Assembly: GCA_965248775.1 (NCBI GenBank)
Contig: OZ252150.1
Coordinates: forward strand, 2,852,001 to 2,916,000
Length of the DNA: 64,000 nt
Direction of reading: 5' to 3'
DNA from: JBHHUI01 sp965248775
GTDB lineage: Bacteria > Chloroflexota > Anaerolineae > Anaerolineales > JBHHUI01
Position 1 is the first letter of the stretch, and each line of letters starts with the position of its first letter. The notes under the pieces are model-generated. The model was not told the DNA's origin and searched no databases. It saw nothing but the letters and a program-made list of their open reading frames with translations. Made by a program: the position numbers and the translations under genes. Shown piece by piece: positions 55,549 through 63,521 of the stretch.

Positions 55549-56330
55549 GCCTCTTCGGGCGTGGTTACTCCGATCACATTGAAACCGGAATCAACGTAGT
55601 GCACTTCTCCGGTCACCCCGGCTGCCATATCCGAACTCAAATAAACTGCAGCGTTGCCAATATCGTCTATAGTGACATTTCGTCGCAATGGCGCGAGACT
55701 GGTGAACTCTCGGTGCATCCGTTTGAAGCCCGACACGCCGGCAGCAGCCAGCGTGCGGATTGGCCCAGCTGAGATCGCATTGACACGATGACCGTGCGGC
55801 CCTAGGTCCGCCGCGAGGTAACGCACAGATGCCTCGAGAGCAGCTTTGGCAACACCCATCACGTTATAGTTGCTTACAGCTTTCTCAGCACCATAGTATG
55901 TCAGGGTCAACGCACTACTACCGGGGTTGAATAAAGGTATTGCATGGCGGACCATAGTCACGAATGAATAGCAACTGATGTCCAGCGCCAACCGAAAGCC
56001 TTCACGGCTAGTGTTGTAGTACGGCCCGGAAAGTTCGTCGCGGTTTGCAAAGCCAATAGAATGAATCAGGATGTCGATGTTGCCTAAGCGATCCGCAACC
56101 TGTCCAAATATGTGCTCCAGATCAGCATCGCTGCTCACATCACATTCTTCGACGAAATCTGAACCCACTTGCTCTGCCAGCGGTTCGACCCGTCGCTTGA
56201 ATACCTCACCCGCATAACTAAACCCCAGTCGGGCGCCCTCACGGTGGAGGGCCTTTGCAATCCCCCAGGCAATTGAATGATCATTCGCTACGCCAAAAAT
56301 GAGTGCAGTTTTGCCCTCTAAGATGCCCAT
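55545..56330 (-). CDS. fabI: Enoyl-[acyl-carrier-protein] reductase
   Basis: 261 aa FabI-type SDR. N-terminal LIFGVANDHSIAWGIAKAL binds NADH; SIGFAN near 92; catalytic Tyr-x6-Lys in NYNVMGVAKAALE; RVNAISAGPIRTLAAAGV forms the substrate-loop region. Last step of fatty-acid elongation. AGGAG precedes the ATG. It is followed by yjbQ with a 4-base overlap. Confidence 0.95.
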   Translation of the reverse strand: MGILEGKTALIFGVANDHSIAWGIAKALHREGARLGFSYAGEVFKRRVEPLAEQVGSDFVEECDVSSDADLEHIFGQVADRLGNIDILIHSIGFANRDELSGPYYNTSREGFRLALDISCYSFVTMVRHAIPLFNPGSSALTLTYYGAEKAVSNYNVMGVAKAALEASVRYLAADLGPHGHRVNAISAGPIRTLAAAGVSGFKRMHREFTSLAPLRRNVTIDDIGNAAVYLSSDMAAGVTGEVHYVDSGFNVIGVTTPEEA

Positions 56331-56360
56331 GTAAGTCTCCTCTTATGATTCTGTCACGTT

Positions 56361-56939
56361 TCAATTCAAGAGTTGATAATTCCACGGCATGGACAACCAC
56401 GGCTCGGGGGTTTTTCCCAGCCCGACGCGTGGAGTACTCTTGATTGCTGTTCCATCGCCATTTCCTTCTTCAACGAACAATTGTGCTGTTGGTTGACACA
56501 AGTCATAGCCATTCCAGGTTCCATCAATATTGAGCGCCTGTGTCAATTTCGCCGGGCCGTCGGCCACAGGCTTGCCCGGGCCGCGACGAACCCGCATAGT
56601 GTCCTCGCCTTGCGTCGGGAATATCGCCCGCAACAACACTGCTGCAGGGAAGCCATCTTTTTCAGTCACAATATTCAGCATCCAATGGATGCCATATGTC
56701 AGATACACATACGCAATACCCGCAGGACCGAACATGACCTCCGTGCGGCGCGTCCGTCCAGCACGAGCGTGGCACGCCATATCCGTAGTGCCGATATAAG
56801 CTTCAGCCTCAACAATAATCCCTGCGAGTTTCGCACCATCTTTATCGATACGAACAAGTCGCCGGCCAATCAGCTCGCGCGAGACAGTCAAGGTAGGACG
56901 GGCAAAGAAATTGTGCTTGAGATTGGCCATGCGGGCCAA
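56361..56939 (-). CDS. 3-methyladenine DNA glycosylase (AAG/MPG family)
   Basis: 192 aa. Family signatures: IIVEAEAYIGTTDMACHARA with the catalytic Glu, RTEVMFGPAGIAYVYLTYGI (the Tyr-rich flipping pocket) and GPAKLTQALNIDG. Excises alkylated bases. It is upstream of fabI in the same direction with a 30-bp gap. The start could also be the second Met (MANLKHN) at 56930. Confidence 0.93.
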   Translation of the reverse strand: MARMANLKHNFFARPTLTVSRELIGRRLVRIDKDGAKLAGIIVEAEAYIGTTDMACHARAGRTRRTEVMFGPAGIAYVYLTYGIHWMLNIVTEKDGFPAAVLLRAIFPTQGEDTMRVRRGPGKPVADGPAKLTQALNIDGTWNGYDLCQPTAQLFVEEGNGDGTAIKSTPRVGLGKTPEPWLSMPWNYQLLN

Positions 56940-57038
56940 TATTTTACCCCACTGCGATTAAATTAATACAACACTGGGCGTGCCACATAGATGCACACTG
57001 TCTCAGAAGTATTTGAATTGGATACGTTCTGAAGGCTG

Positions 57039-57062
57039 GAGGGCGTCCATGTGGACGCCCTC
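57039..57062 (-). terminator. Hairpin after the LysM gene
   Basis: 10-bp perfect stem GAGGGCGTCC / GGACGCCCTC with loop ATGT, 16 bp after the stop codon. No T-run. Confidence 0.6.
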
Positions 57063-57077
57063 AGTTGGGAACGATTC

Positions 57078-58709
57078 TTAGGAGGGGCAGGTCGTCGCTA
57101 CGAAATACGGATGTGTTGCAGTCTGGCCGTCAGATGAGCGCAGCTCTGCACTCGCCACAATCGGGCCGCCGCAGACGACCTTCAAATCGAAGTCTATATC
57201 TGTGTACTCAATGGCGTTATCTGTTCGTACGAATGGACCTGCGTAACTCGTTTCGACACCCTCATGTAGGAACGTGAAGGGAGCCACCCCACCACGGAAC
57301 TCCAATGCCAGCGTTGCGATGATCTTGCCGTCCTCCGCAGGGAAGTCTGGATCTAATCGCACGCTGCGCACGGCCACCCACCGAATTGTGAGTGGTCCCC
57401 CAGGGTCTGCGATACTCGTCGTCGTGGTTGTTGTTGTACTCGAGCTGTCCGTACTTGTTGTTGTGCTCGTTGCAGGCACACTTAAATCAGGAGCAGCAAT
57501 GAAGACGGCATCGAGTTGTGTCGGAATAAAGACGTTCTGCCCTTCGAGCAGCAGTTCTTCGAGATGAGAGTTGAACCTGAGCAAATTGCTGATCGTAGTA
57601 CTGTATCGATCAGCGATAATTTTCAAGGTCTCGAAAGTCTTCACTGTTGTGCGGTGTGTACCCGCCGGAATGAGAAGGGTCTCTCCAGCTGTGAGCGGCG
57701 AGTTGTTGTCCAGTGCGCTGCTCAATCCATTGGCCGCTAAAAGTGAAGACCTGTCGATCTCAAAGGTATTAATCAAACCTTGTAGCGTATCTCCAGCTTG
57801 CACGAGGTAGAGGAACACATTGACGAAACTTGGCGTGAAGCCCAGCGAAATTGGAATGACAATTGTTTCACCTACGCGGAGCAGGTCTGGACGCGTCCGC
57901 AGACCATTTAGATCTATTAGGATCGCAGCGCTGACACCAAATTTTCGCTCTATGCGCGACCAAGTATCCCCGTTTTGGACAACATATTCCGTCGTACCAT
58001 CGACTGCAGTGATCGCAGAGGTGAGTTTTGTACCAATGCTAACCGCTGGAAGAATGCTCGTCGGTACCGTTGCTGTCGTACTTGTCGCGCTCGTAGTGGA
58101 AGCCGCTGTAATATTGTATTGGATCGGAATAAAGACAGAGGCTCCGGGGAAGAGCGCTGCGGCGCTCGCTAAGTGTGGATTGAATAGAAGCAAGCGATCT
58201 ACTGTCGTGCTGTAGCGCGCTGCAATACTCGCCAGCGTCTCACCGGCAGCTGCTACAACCCGATGCGGACCTGCTGGAACCAGTAGTACGCTCCCTGCTG
58301 TGAGGGCGACACTATCAGAAATGAGAGCGTTGGCAGTGAGGAACGCAGTCTTGTCAATCTCAAAGGAATCCACGATTGACTGCACGCTATCGCCGGCAAC
58401 TACGGTGTAGAAGAACGGACCCGTGCTGCTAGCCGTGAAACCGACATCAATTGGGATATGGATCACTTCGCCGACGAACAATATATCCGGACGATTTCGC
58501 AAGCCATTAAAATCAATGAGGCGGTCGGCGCTCACGCCAAATATATTGGCGATCACAGTCCATGAGTCGCCACTGCGAACTATATAAGGGGTCCCCTGAG
58601 AAACCTGTTGCACATCCGATGCAGGGGCTGCAGCAGTTATAGGCACTAAAGCCAGCAGCAAAACTGCTGACAGCGCAATCCATGCGCTACGAAGTATGTT
58701 ACGGCGCAT
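57078..58709 (-). CDS. Secreted LysM-repeat protein
   Basis: 543 aa. Signal peptide (SAWIALSAVLLLALVPITAA). Two triads of LysM-like repeats separated by Ser/Thr linkers: each triad begins with a canonical module (YIVRSGDSWTVIANIFGVSA; YVVQNGDTWSRIERKFGVSA) followed by two divergent ones. The C-terminal 110 residues form an Ig-like beta domain (VRLDPDFPAEDGKIIATLAL). It probably binds peptidoglycan or other surface glycans. The ATG at 58709 lies 9 bases after AGGAGG; the longer frame from 58727 would include that site and is rejected. Confidence 0.85.
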   Translation of the reverse strand: MRRNILRSAWIALSAVLLLALVPITAAAPASDVQQVSQGTPYIVRSGDSWTVIANIFGVSADRLIDFNGLRNRPDILFVGEVIHIPIDVGFTASSTGPFFYTVVAGDSVQSIVDSFEIDKTAFLTANALISDSVALTAGSVLLVPAGPHRVVAAAGETLASIAARYSTTVDRLLLFNPHLASAAALFPGASVFIPIQYNITAASTTSATSTTATVPTSILPAVSIGTKLTSAITAVDGTTEYVVQNGDTWSRIERKFGVSAAILIDLNGLRTRPDLLRVGETIVIPISLGFTPSFVNVFLYLVQAGDTLQGLINTFEIDRSSLLAANGLSSALDNNSPLTAGETLLIPAGTHRTTVKTFETLKIIADRYSTTISNLLRFNSHLEELLLEGQNVFIPTQLDAVFIAAPDLSVPATSTTTSTDSSSTTTTTTTSIADPGGPLTIRWVAVRSVRLDPDFPAEDGKIIATLALEFRGGVAPFTFLHEGVETSYAGPFVRTDNAIEYTDIDFDLKVVCGGPIVASAELRSSDGQTATHPYFVATTCPS

Positions 58710-58775
58710 CACATCGCACCTCCTCAAAGTCTATCATTGTGGAGGGTTCTATTGCCGGGGTGGCCGCATTCTATA

Positions 58776-59750
58776 TTAACCTGGCGATTTCGCCAAATCA
58801 TCATTTGCAATATTTTTCTGGAAGCGAACATCTTGCGCCAACACCTGCTGCAGACCGGCGACAAGTGAAATCTTGGGCGCATAGTTCAACATTTCGGCAG
58901 CGCGGACGAGATCGGCGCACATGCGAACGACTCCACCTGATTCCCCACCACCGACAATCGGCTCGATGTCAATTCCAACCACCTCTCCGACGGCCTTGGC
59001 GAGTTCTATTGCCGTGACCTCGCGACCGCAGCCGACGTTGATTACTTGTCTATCGATTCCCTTGGCGGTCGCTGCTGTTGCGAGGGCGGCGACAACATCC
59101 GAAATATAAACGTAATCGCGTGTCTGCTCACCACTGGCGTGAATAACGAGTGAGCCTCCTGAAACCGCCTGGTGTATAAATCGTGGCACAACCGGCGGGT
59201 GCGAGGCCGGCAAAGGTTGTCCCGGGCCAAATGCATTGAAAATTCGCAGCGCTACGGTCTCAATGCCCCAAAAAGCCCCGATGGTGCGTACGTAATACTC
59301 AGCTGACAATTTGCTGACCGCGTAGGGCGAATCGGGGTTTGGACGCAAGCCCTTATGCAGAGGTTGTGCTGCCTGTGAGCCGTAAACTGCCCCCGAAGAG
59401 GCCAGCACCACCCGGCGGACGCCCGCATCCCGCATGGCTTCCATCACGCTGACAGTCCCACCTACATTTACGGCGTTATATTCTCGTGGATAGAGCAACG
59501 ATTCAGGAACGGATACCCGCGCGGCCAGGTGATAGACGCACTCCACATCTTTTAGCAGCGTCCACATTTTAGGCCGATCGTCGACATCCCCACGTGTAAA
59601 AAGGACGGCAGCATCTAGCCGACCAGCATCGCCTGCTGACAGATCATCGATAACCCGCACTTCGTGCCCTTCCTGAGCAAGACGGTTAGAGAGTGCGCTG
59701 CCGAGGAAACCGGCACCGCCGGTTATCAGGAATTTCAATTTGTTATCCAA
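58776..59750 (-). CDS. NAD-dependent sugar epimerase/dehydratase
   Basis: 324 aa extended SDR. GGAGFLGSALSNRL binds NAD; catalytic Tyr-x3-Lys in SPYAVSKLSAEYYV; upstream SSGAVYG; RIFNAFGPGQ is the usual substrate-side motif. It resembles UDP-glucose 4-epimerases and related WbpP-like enzymes acting in polysaccharide synthesis. No other glycan genes are adjacent, so the substrate is open. Confidence 0.9.
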   Translation of the reverse strand: MDNKLKFLITGGAGFLGSALSNRLAQEGHEVRVIDDLSAGDAGRLDAAVLFTRGDVDDRPKMWTLLKDVECVYHLAARVSVPESLLYPREYNAVNVGGTVSVMEAMRDAGVRRVVLASSGAVYGSQAAQPLHKGLRPNPDSPYAVSKLSAEYYVRTIGAFWGIETVALRIFNAFGPGQPLPASHPPVVPRFIHQAVSGGSLVIHASGEQTRDYVYISDVVAALATAATAKGIDRQVINVGCGREVTAIELAKAVGEVVGIDIEPIVGGGESGGVVRMCADLVRAAEMLNYAPKISLVAGLQQVLAQDVRFQKNIANDDLAKSPG

Positions 59751-59823
59751 AGGAGGAATTTCTGAAAAGCGGGCGGATTATAGCATGGGCCCTACGAGGC
59801 CCTCGTACATCAGATGTAATTTC

Positions 59824-59909
59824 TTTGGGTCGGACAAGACCGCCGAGATATTAATGAACTCCGCGCTGCATGCGAGAGTATAGACCTCGGCGGTCTTGCG
59901 TTACCCAAA
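59824..59909 (-). repeat. Long interrupted inverted repeat
   Basis: CAAGACCGCCGAG (59835-59847) with exact complement (59886-59898), plus an outer TTTGGGT / ACCCAAA pair (59824-59830, 59903-59909) and a 38-base loop. It begins right after the aminotransferase stop codon and lies 74 bp upstream of the epimerase start on the same strand. Could be a processed intercistronic structure, a small RNA or a miniature mobile element. No T-run. Confidence 0.5.
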
Positions 59910-59911
59910 AC

Positions 59912-61036
59912 CTAAAATGCGAATCCCTGCTTTTGCAACCAGGTGTCGTAATTTCCGAGTGCTTCCTCAAATGAATCGCGTCCGAACCCGAAGCGCACAT
60001 GATTATCGCCAAATCCCATGCATGAGCTGGGCAAAAGCACCACACCGGCAGTCTGCGCGAGGCGATGACAGTAATCGGTTGCCGATGACACATCGACTCC
60101 GACTAACGCCACGGAGCCAGCCTGCGGAGGGCGCCACTCGAAGAACGTTTGCCAGCGCTCAAAGAAGGGTTGCGCGCGCTTCAAATTTTCACGGATGCGG
60201 GTGCGATTGCGCGTAATGATTGTTTCGCGAGCAGCCAGGGCAGCCTGTGCGAGCACCTCGGACGGGGCGGGCGGACAGATCGTAGTGTAAAACTTCCAGT
60301 TTTGCACTGCCCGACGCAATTCCGGGTCCCGGATCAACAGACAGCCCGAGCGCAACCCTGGCAAACCGTAGGTCTTTGACAAGCCACTGAGGACCACGCT
60401 GCGCTCATATCGCTCAATCGCCGAGGGCAATTGGGGCCGCATGTCGAACTCCAGCCCGCGATACATCTCGTCACAGAACAGCCACAGGTTATGGCGTTTG
60501 GCGATATCGAGCAGCGTGTCGAATTGTTCGCGCGTTGGCAAGTGACCGGTGGGATTGTGCGGGAAGTTGACCACGAGCAGGCGCGTGCGCTCATTGATTA
60601 GATCTACCAAGCCTGCCAAGTCAAGCTCCCATCCGGCGGGCGTTGGCTGCAATTTCCACAAGCGCACAGACCCGCACACGTGCTCGGCCAGGTTGCGGAG
60701 CGAGTCGTAGGCTGGCATCAGGACAATGGCCTCATCGCCCGGCTCGAGGAGAGCATGCAATGTTAGGAAAATACCCTCTTCGGGAGATGAGAGCACAACG
60801 ACATCTTTGGCGTTGACATCTGCATACAGTGCTGCAATGGCAGCCCGCAGATCCGGGTGGCCCTGTGTTTCGGTGTAGCCCAACTGTGTCGCGCCCAGAG
60901 CGGCTAGCGTCATTCCGGCCAAATGCAACAACTCATCCACGCTGATCGTCTCGCAATCAGATGCAGAGAGCAGATGGGGGGCACTGAACTCATACCGTTC
61001 GTAAAAGTGTTCTGTGGCGAATGGAGTAATATTCAT
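59912..61036 (-). CDS. Class I/II pyridoxal-phosphate aminotransferase
   Basis: 374 aa. PLP-binding Lys in VLSGLSKTYGLPGLRSG, NFPHNPTGHLPT for the substrate carboxylate/PLP, LFCDEMYRGLEF (Asp-x2-Tyr), and the terminal Arg in HVRFGFGRDSF. The exact substrate is unknown. It is divergent from ridA with only 36 bp between the starts, so the two may share regulation; RidA-type proteins remove the reactive enamine/imine products of PLP enzymes. Confidence 0.88.
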   Translation of the reverse strand: MNITPFATEHFYERYEFSAPHLLSASDCETISVDELLHLAGMTLAALGATQLGYTETQGHPDLRAAIAALYADVNAKDVVVLSSPEEGIFLTLHALLEPGDEAIVLMPAYDSLRNLAEHVCGSVRLWKLQPTPAGWELDLAGLVDLINERTRLLVVNFPHNPTGHLPTREQFDTLLDIAKRHNLWLFCDEMYRGLEFDMRPQLPSAIERYERSVVLSGLSKTYGLPGLRSGCLLIRDPELRRAVQNWKFYTTICPPAPSEVLAQAALAARETIITRNRTRIRENLKRAQPFFERWQTFFEWRPPQAGSVALVGVDVSSATDYCHRLAQTAGVVLLPSSCMGFGDNHVRFGFGRDSFEEALGNYDTWLQKQGFAF

Positions 61037-61072
61037 ATTTCAATATCCCAGATAAATGAGGTGAGATGATCA

Positions 61073-61462
61073 ATGGAACGCCTGAATATCAATACAGGAA
61101 CTAAATGGGAGCTGCTGGCCGGCTATTCACGCGCCGTACGCGTTGGCAATTTCGTCAACGTTTCCGGCACGACTGCGACAGACGCCGATAGCAAAGTTGT
61201 CGGGGTGGGCGATCCGTATGTACAGACCCAACAGACCCTGCGCAATATACAGACTGGGCTTGAACGTGCCGGGGCGCGCTTGGAAGATGTTGTTCGGACG
61301 CGCATGTCTGTTACCAATATCGACGACTGGGAGGCGGTCTGTCGAGCACATGCTGAGGTCTTTGGAGACATTCGTCCAGCCACCACCCTTCTGGAGATAT
61401 CCCGACTGATCGACCCAGACATGCTGATCGAAATTGAAGCCGAGGCCATAATCACGGAATAA
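61073..61462 (+). CDS. ridA: RidA family protein (enamine/imine deaminase)
   Basis: 129 aa. VGNFVNVSGTTATDADSKVV and VTNIDDWEAVC are the usual strands; the catalytic-type Arg is in DIRPATTLLEI. Members hydrolyse 2-aminoacrylate and related enamines. It lacks the GQ(I/V)..D..G motif of canonical RidA and is nearer the Rid4-7-like subgroups, so substrate range may differ. Confidence 0.85.
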   Translation: MERLNINTGTKWELLAGYSRAVRVGNFVNVSGTTATDADSKVVGVGDPYVQTQQTLRNIQTGLERAGARLEDVVRTRMSVTNIDDWEAVCRAHAEVFGDIRPATTLLEISRLIDPDMLIEIEAEAIITE

Positions 61463-61494
61463 GCCACGGAGGCATACCCAACACTCCGTGGCTT
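61461..61494. terminator. Bidirectional terminator between ridA and trpB
   Basis: AAGCCACGGAG / CTCCGTGGCTT, 11-bp perfect stem, between two convergent genes. It starts on the ridA stop codon. Confidence 0.75.
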
Positions 61495-61528
61495 TAGTAA
61501 TGAAACGAAAGGGAACTGCGAAAGGAGT

Positions 61529-62914
61529 TTAGCCGAGCGTTACCTCTGGTAGGTGTTGCATAGCTTCGTTTACTGCTGCTTCTGGGTACTCATAATCAGT
61601 TAACTCACCCTTCAAATACTGATCGTAGGCACCCAGGTCAAAGTGACCGTGCCCGGACAGATTGAACGCGATCACTTTCTCCTCACCGCTTTCCTTGCAC
61701 CTGAGCGCTTCGTCAATGGCACCCTTAACAGCATGGGCCGACTCCGGCGCAGGGAAAATCCCTTCCGTCCGCGCAAATTGCACGGCGGAGTCGAACGTCG
61801 CAATCTGATGGACGGCAATAGCTTCCATGTAACCATTGTCAACGAGCGCGCAAATGTGCGGCGCCATACCGTGATAGCGCAGGCCACCGGCATGGATGGC
61901 GGGCGGCACAAAGGTATGTCCAAGCGTATGCATCTTCACGATTGGAGCCATCGCGGCGGTATCGGCAAAGTCGAAGGTATATTGCCCTCTCGTCAATGTG
62001 GGCGCGGCCATTGGTTCTACGGCAAGAATGCGGGTACTCTTGCCATTGGTCAGGTTCTGGTGGATAAAGGGGAAACTGAACCCGGCAAAGTTACTCCCGC
62101 CGCCAATGCATCCAATGACAATATCGGGGTACTCACCAGCCATCTCGAATTGCTTCAACGCCTCCAACCCAATGACCGTCTGATGCATCAGTACCGGCCC
62201 CAATACTGAACCTATTGTATATTTAAATTTCCCACCACTCGTTGCCGCCGCCTCAACAGCCTCCGAGATTGCAATACCCAAGGAACCCGGGCTATCCGGA
62301 TCATCCGCCAATAGTTTTCGGCCGTACTCCGTTTTATCGGAGGGACTCGGAGTAACGCTGGCGCCATATCCTTCCATGACAATGCGACGATACGGTTTCT
62401 GGTTGTAGCTGACATTCACCATGTATATATGGCATTCCAGGTCGAAAAAGCTACATGCCATGGCGACCGCACTGCCCCATTGTCCGGCGCCGGTCTCGGT
62501 GATGAAGCCGGTAACGCCCTCCTCCTTTGCATAGAAAGCCTGGGCAACGGCTGTGTTCGGTTTGTGCGAGCCAACCGGTGAAACGCCTTCATATTTGTAA
62601 TAGATATGCGCGGGTGTATCGAGCGCCTTTTCGAGCCGCTTTGCTCGAATGAGTGGTGTCGGCCGCCAGAGACGATAAACGTCTCTCACCGGTTCGGGAA
62701 TCTCGACCCAGCGGTCGGTGCTCATTGCTTCCCCGATGAAGCGCAAGGGGAAGAGGACAGAGAGAAACTCCGGCGTGACTGGTTCCTGCGTTCCCGGATG
62801 GAGAACAGCATTCCAGGCGGTCTCCGCGGGATTGACCGGGAAGTCGGCATTGATGTTGTACCAGGCCTCGGGCATGTCTTTCTCGGACAGGATAAACTTC
62901 GTATCAGCGCTCAT
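61529..62914 (-). CDS. trpB: Tryptophan synthase beta-like protein (TrpB2 type)
   Basis: 461 aa, longer than TrpB1 (about 400) and typical for TrpB2. PLP Lys in SPVGSHKPNTAVAQ; catalytic-type Glu in GFITETGAGQWGSAVAM; PLP-phosphate loop CIGGGSNFAGF. The N-terminal extension (FILSEKDMPEAWYNI) and the RPTPLIRAKRLEKAL block are TrpB2 features. It can make Trp from indole and serine. AAGGAGG precedes the ATG. A Trp T-box leader upstream indicates control by tRNA-Trp charging. Confidence 0.93.
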   Translation of the reverse strand: MSADTKFILSEKDMPEAWYNINADFPVNPAETAWNAVLHPGTQEPVTPEFLSVLFPLRFIGEAMSTDRWVEIPEPVRDVYRLWRPTPLIRAKRLEKALDTPAHIYYKYEGVSPVGSHKPNTAVAQAFYAKEEGVTGFITETGAGQWGSAVAMACSFFDLECHIYMVNVSYNQKPYRRIVMEGYGASVTPSPSDKTEYGRKLLADDPDSPGSLGIAISEAVEAAATSGGKFKYTIGSVLGPVLMHQTVIGLEALKQFEMAGEYPDIVIGCIGGGSNFAGFSFPFIHQNLTNGKSTRILAVEPMAAPTLTRGQYTFDFADTAAMAPIVKMHTLGHTFVPPAIHAGGLRYHGMAPHICALVDNGYMEAIAVHQIATFDSAVQFARTEGIFPAPESAHAVKGAIDEALRCKESGEEKVIAFNLSGHGHFDLGAYDQYLKGELTDYEYPEAAVNEAMQHLPEVTLG

Positions 62915-62960
62915 TTAATCCTCCTTGATAAGGTGGCCCGCAGGCCGTTAGTAAAGGGGC

Positions 62961-63077
62961 AAAACCCTCAAAATTCCTGCTCCCATTTCATATTGCAAAC
63001 AGGCGCAGCATCACGGAATTTTGCTCTTCGGGTCGGGTTTTGCTACATTCTAAATCCCACGTAGCGAGCTACGGGGT
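62961..63077 (-). promoter_or_regulatory. Structured 3' part of the trpB leader
   Basis: Two coaxial stems, AAAACCC / GGGTTTT (62961-62967, 63035-63041) and AAAATTCC / GGAATTTT (62970-62977, 63015-63022), and a hairpin CGTAGC-GA-GCTACG ending at 63073. These lie between the T-box part and the ribosome binding site. They could be the expression platform or a second attenuator. Confidence 0.5.
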
Positions 63078-63087
63078 ATTCTGCTTC

Positions 63088-63245
63088 ACAGAATAAAATA
63101 AGCCCCCGTGTCATGCACAAGGGCCAGCTTCACTTCAAAGCTCCATTCGATACTGTCGCCGCGAGATATACTCACCTATCAAACGCTCTCTGAGACTTCT
63201 ACACAGCATCTACTCTTCCTCTTCTCCGTTTGGTTATTCGATTGG
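63088..63245 (-). promoter_or_regulatory. Tryptophan T-box leader (stem I and terminator)
   Basis: Read on the minus strand: AGAGGAAGAGTAGA (63222-63209), helix GATGCTGT / ACAGTATC (63210-63203 with 63156-63149), CAGAGAGC (63192-63185), GATAGGTGAG (63180-63171), then GAA-UGG-AGC-UUUGAAG directly after the helix, with the specifier UGG (Trp) at 63145-63143. Order and spacing match T-box stem I. A terminator follows: GGCCCTTGTG / CACGGGGGCT then TATTTTATT (63130-63088). The canonical T-box bulge sequence is not found. Confidence 0.75.
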
Positions 63246-63257
63246 CAATGTAGCCTC

Positions 63258-63286
63258 AATATACTCAGATCAGGAAGGTGAGTCAA
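63258..63286 (-). promoter_or_regulatory. Promoter of the trpB leader
   Basis: Minus strand TTGACT (63286-63281), 17-bp spacer, TATATT (63263-63258). The start would be near 63251, just before the T-box stem I, giving a leader of about 335 nt. Confidence 0.75.
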
Positions 63287-63373
63287 CAGATTTCAGACGT
63301 GTTGATGTGTCAGGCACCTTGCGATGATTCGTGCTCTAGCCGTTCACCTTCGATTTGCCCGGCATATACCTCC

Positions 63374-63510
63374 CTACATCCTAAGCCGGAAGCGCTGAAT
63401 TTTTCCAGTCGCTGTTTTTGGTAATTCTTCAACAAACTCCACCCAACGTGGCCGCTTATAATCTGCCATCTTTTCCCGGCAATATGAAATAACTCGAGTG
63501 TTGTGATTTG
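63374..63510 (-). pseudogene. C-terminal remnant of an acyl-CoA ligase
   Basis: About 45 residues in one frame: SYCREKMADYKRPRWVEFVE, then ELPKTATGKIQRFRLRM-stop. This is the end of an AMP-binding (benzoate-CoA ligase-like) enzyme including the catalytic Lys of the A10 motif (TGKIQR). The remainder is replaced by the transposon at the right edge. It is visible only in the frame that ends with the TAG at 63374-63376. Confidence 0.8.
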
Positions 63511-63521
63511 AGTGAAAAGGC

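Noticed and set aside
62933..62950. AAGGTGGCCCGCAGG as the T-box antiterminator motif
   Set aside because: It reads on the plus strand, opposite to the trpB leader, and lies next to the ribosome binding site.
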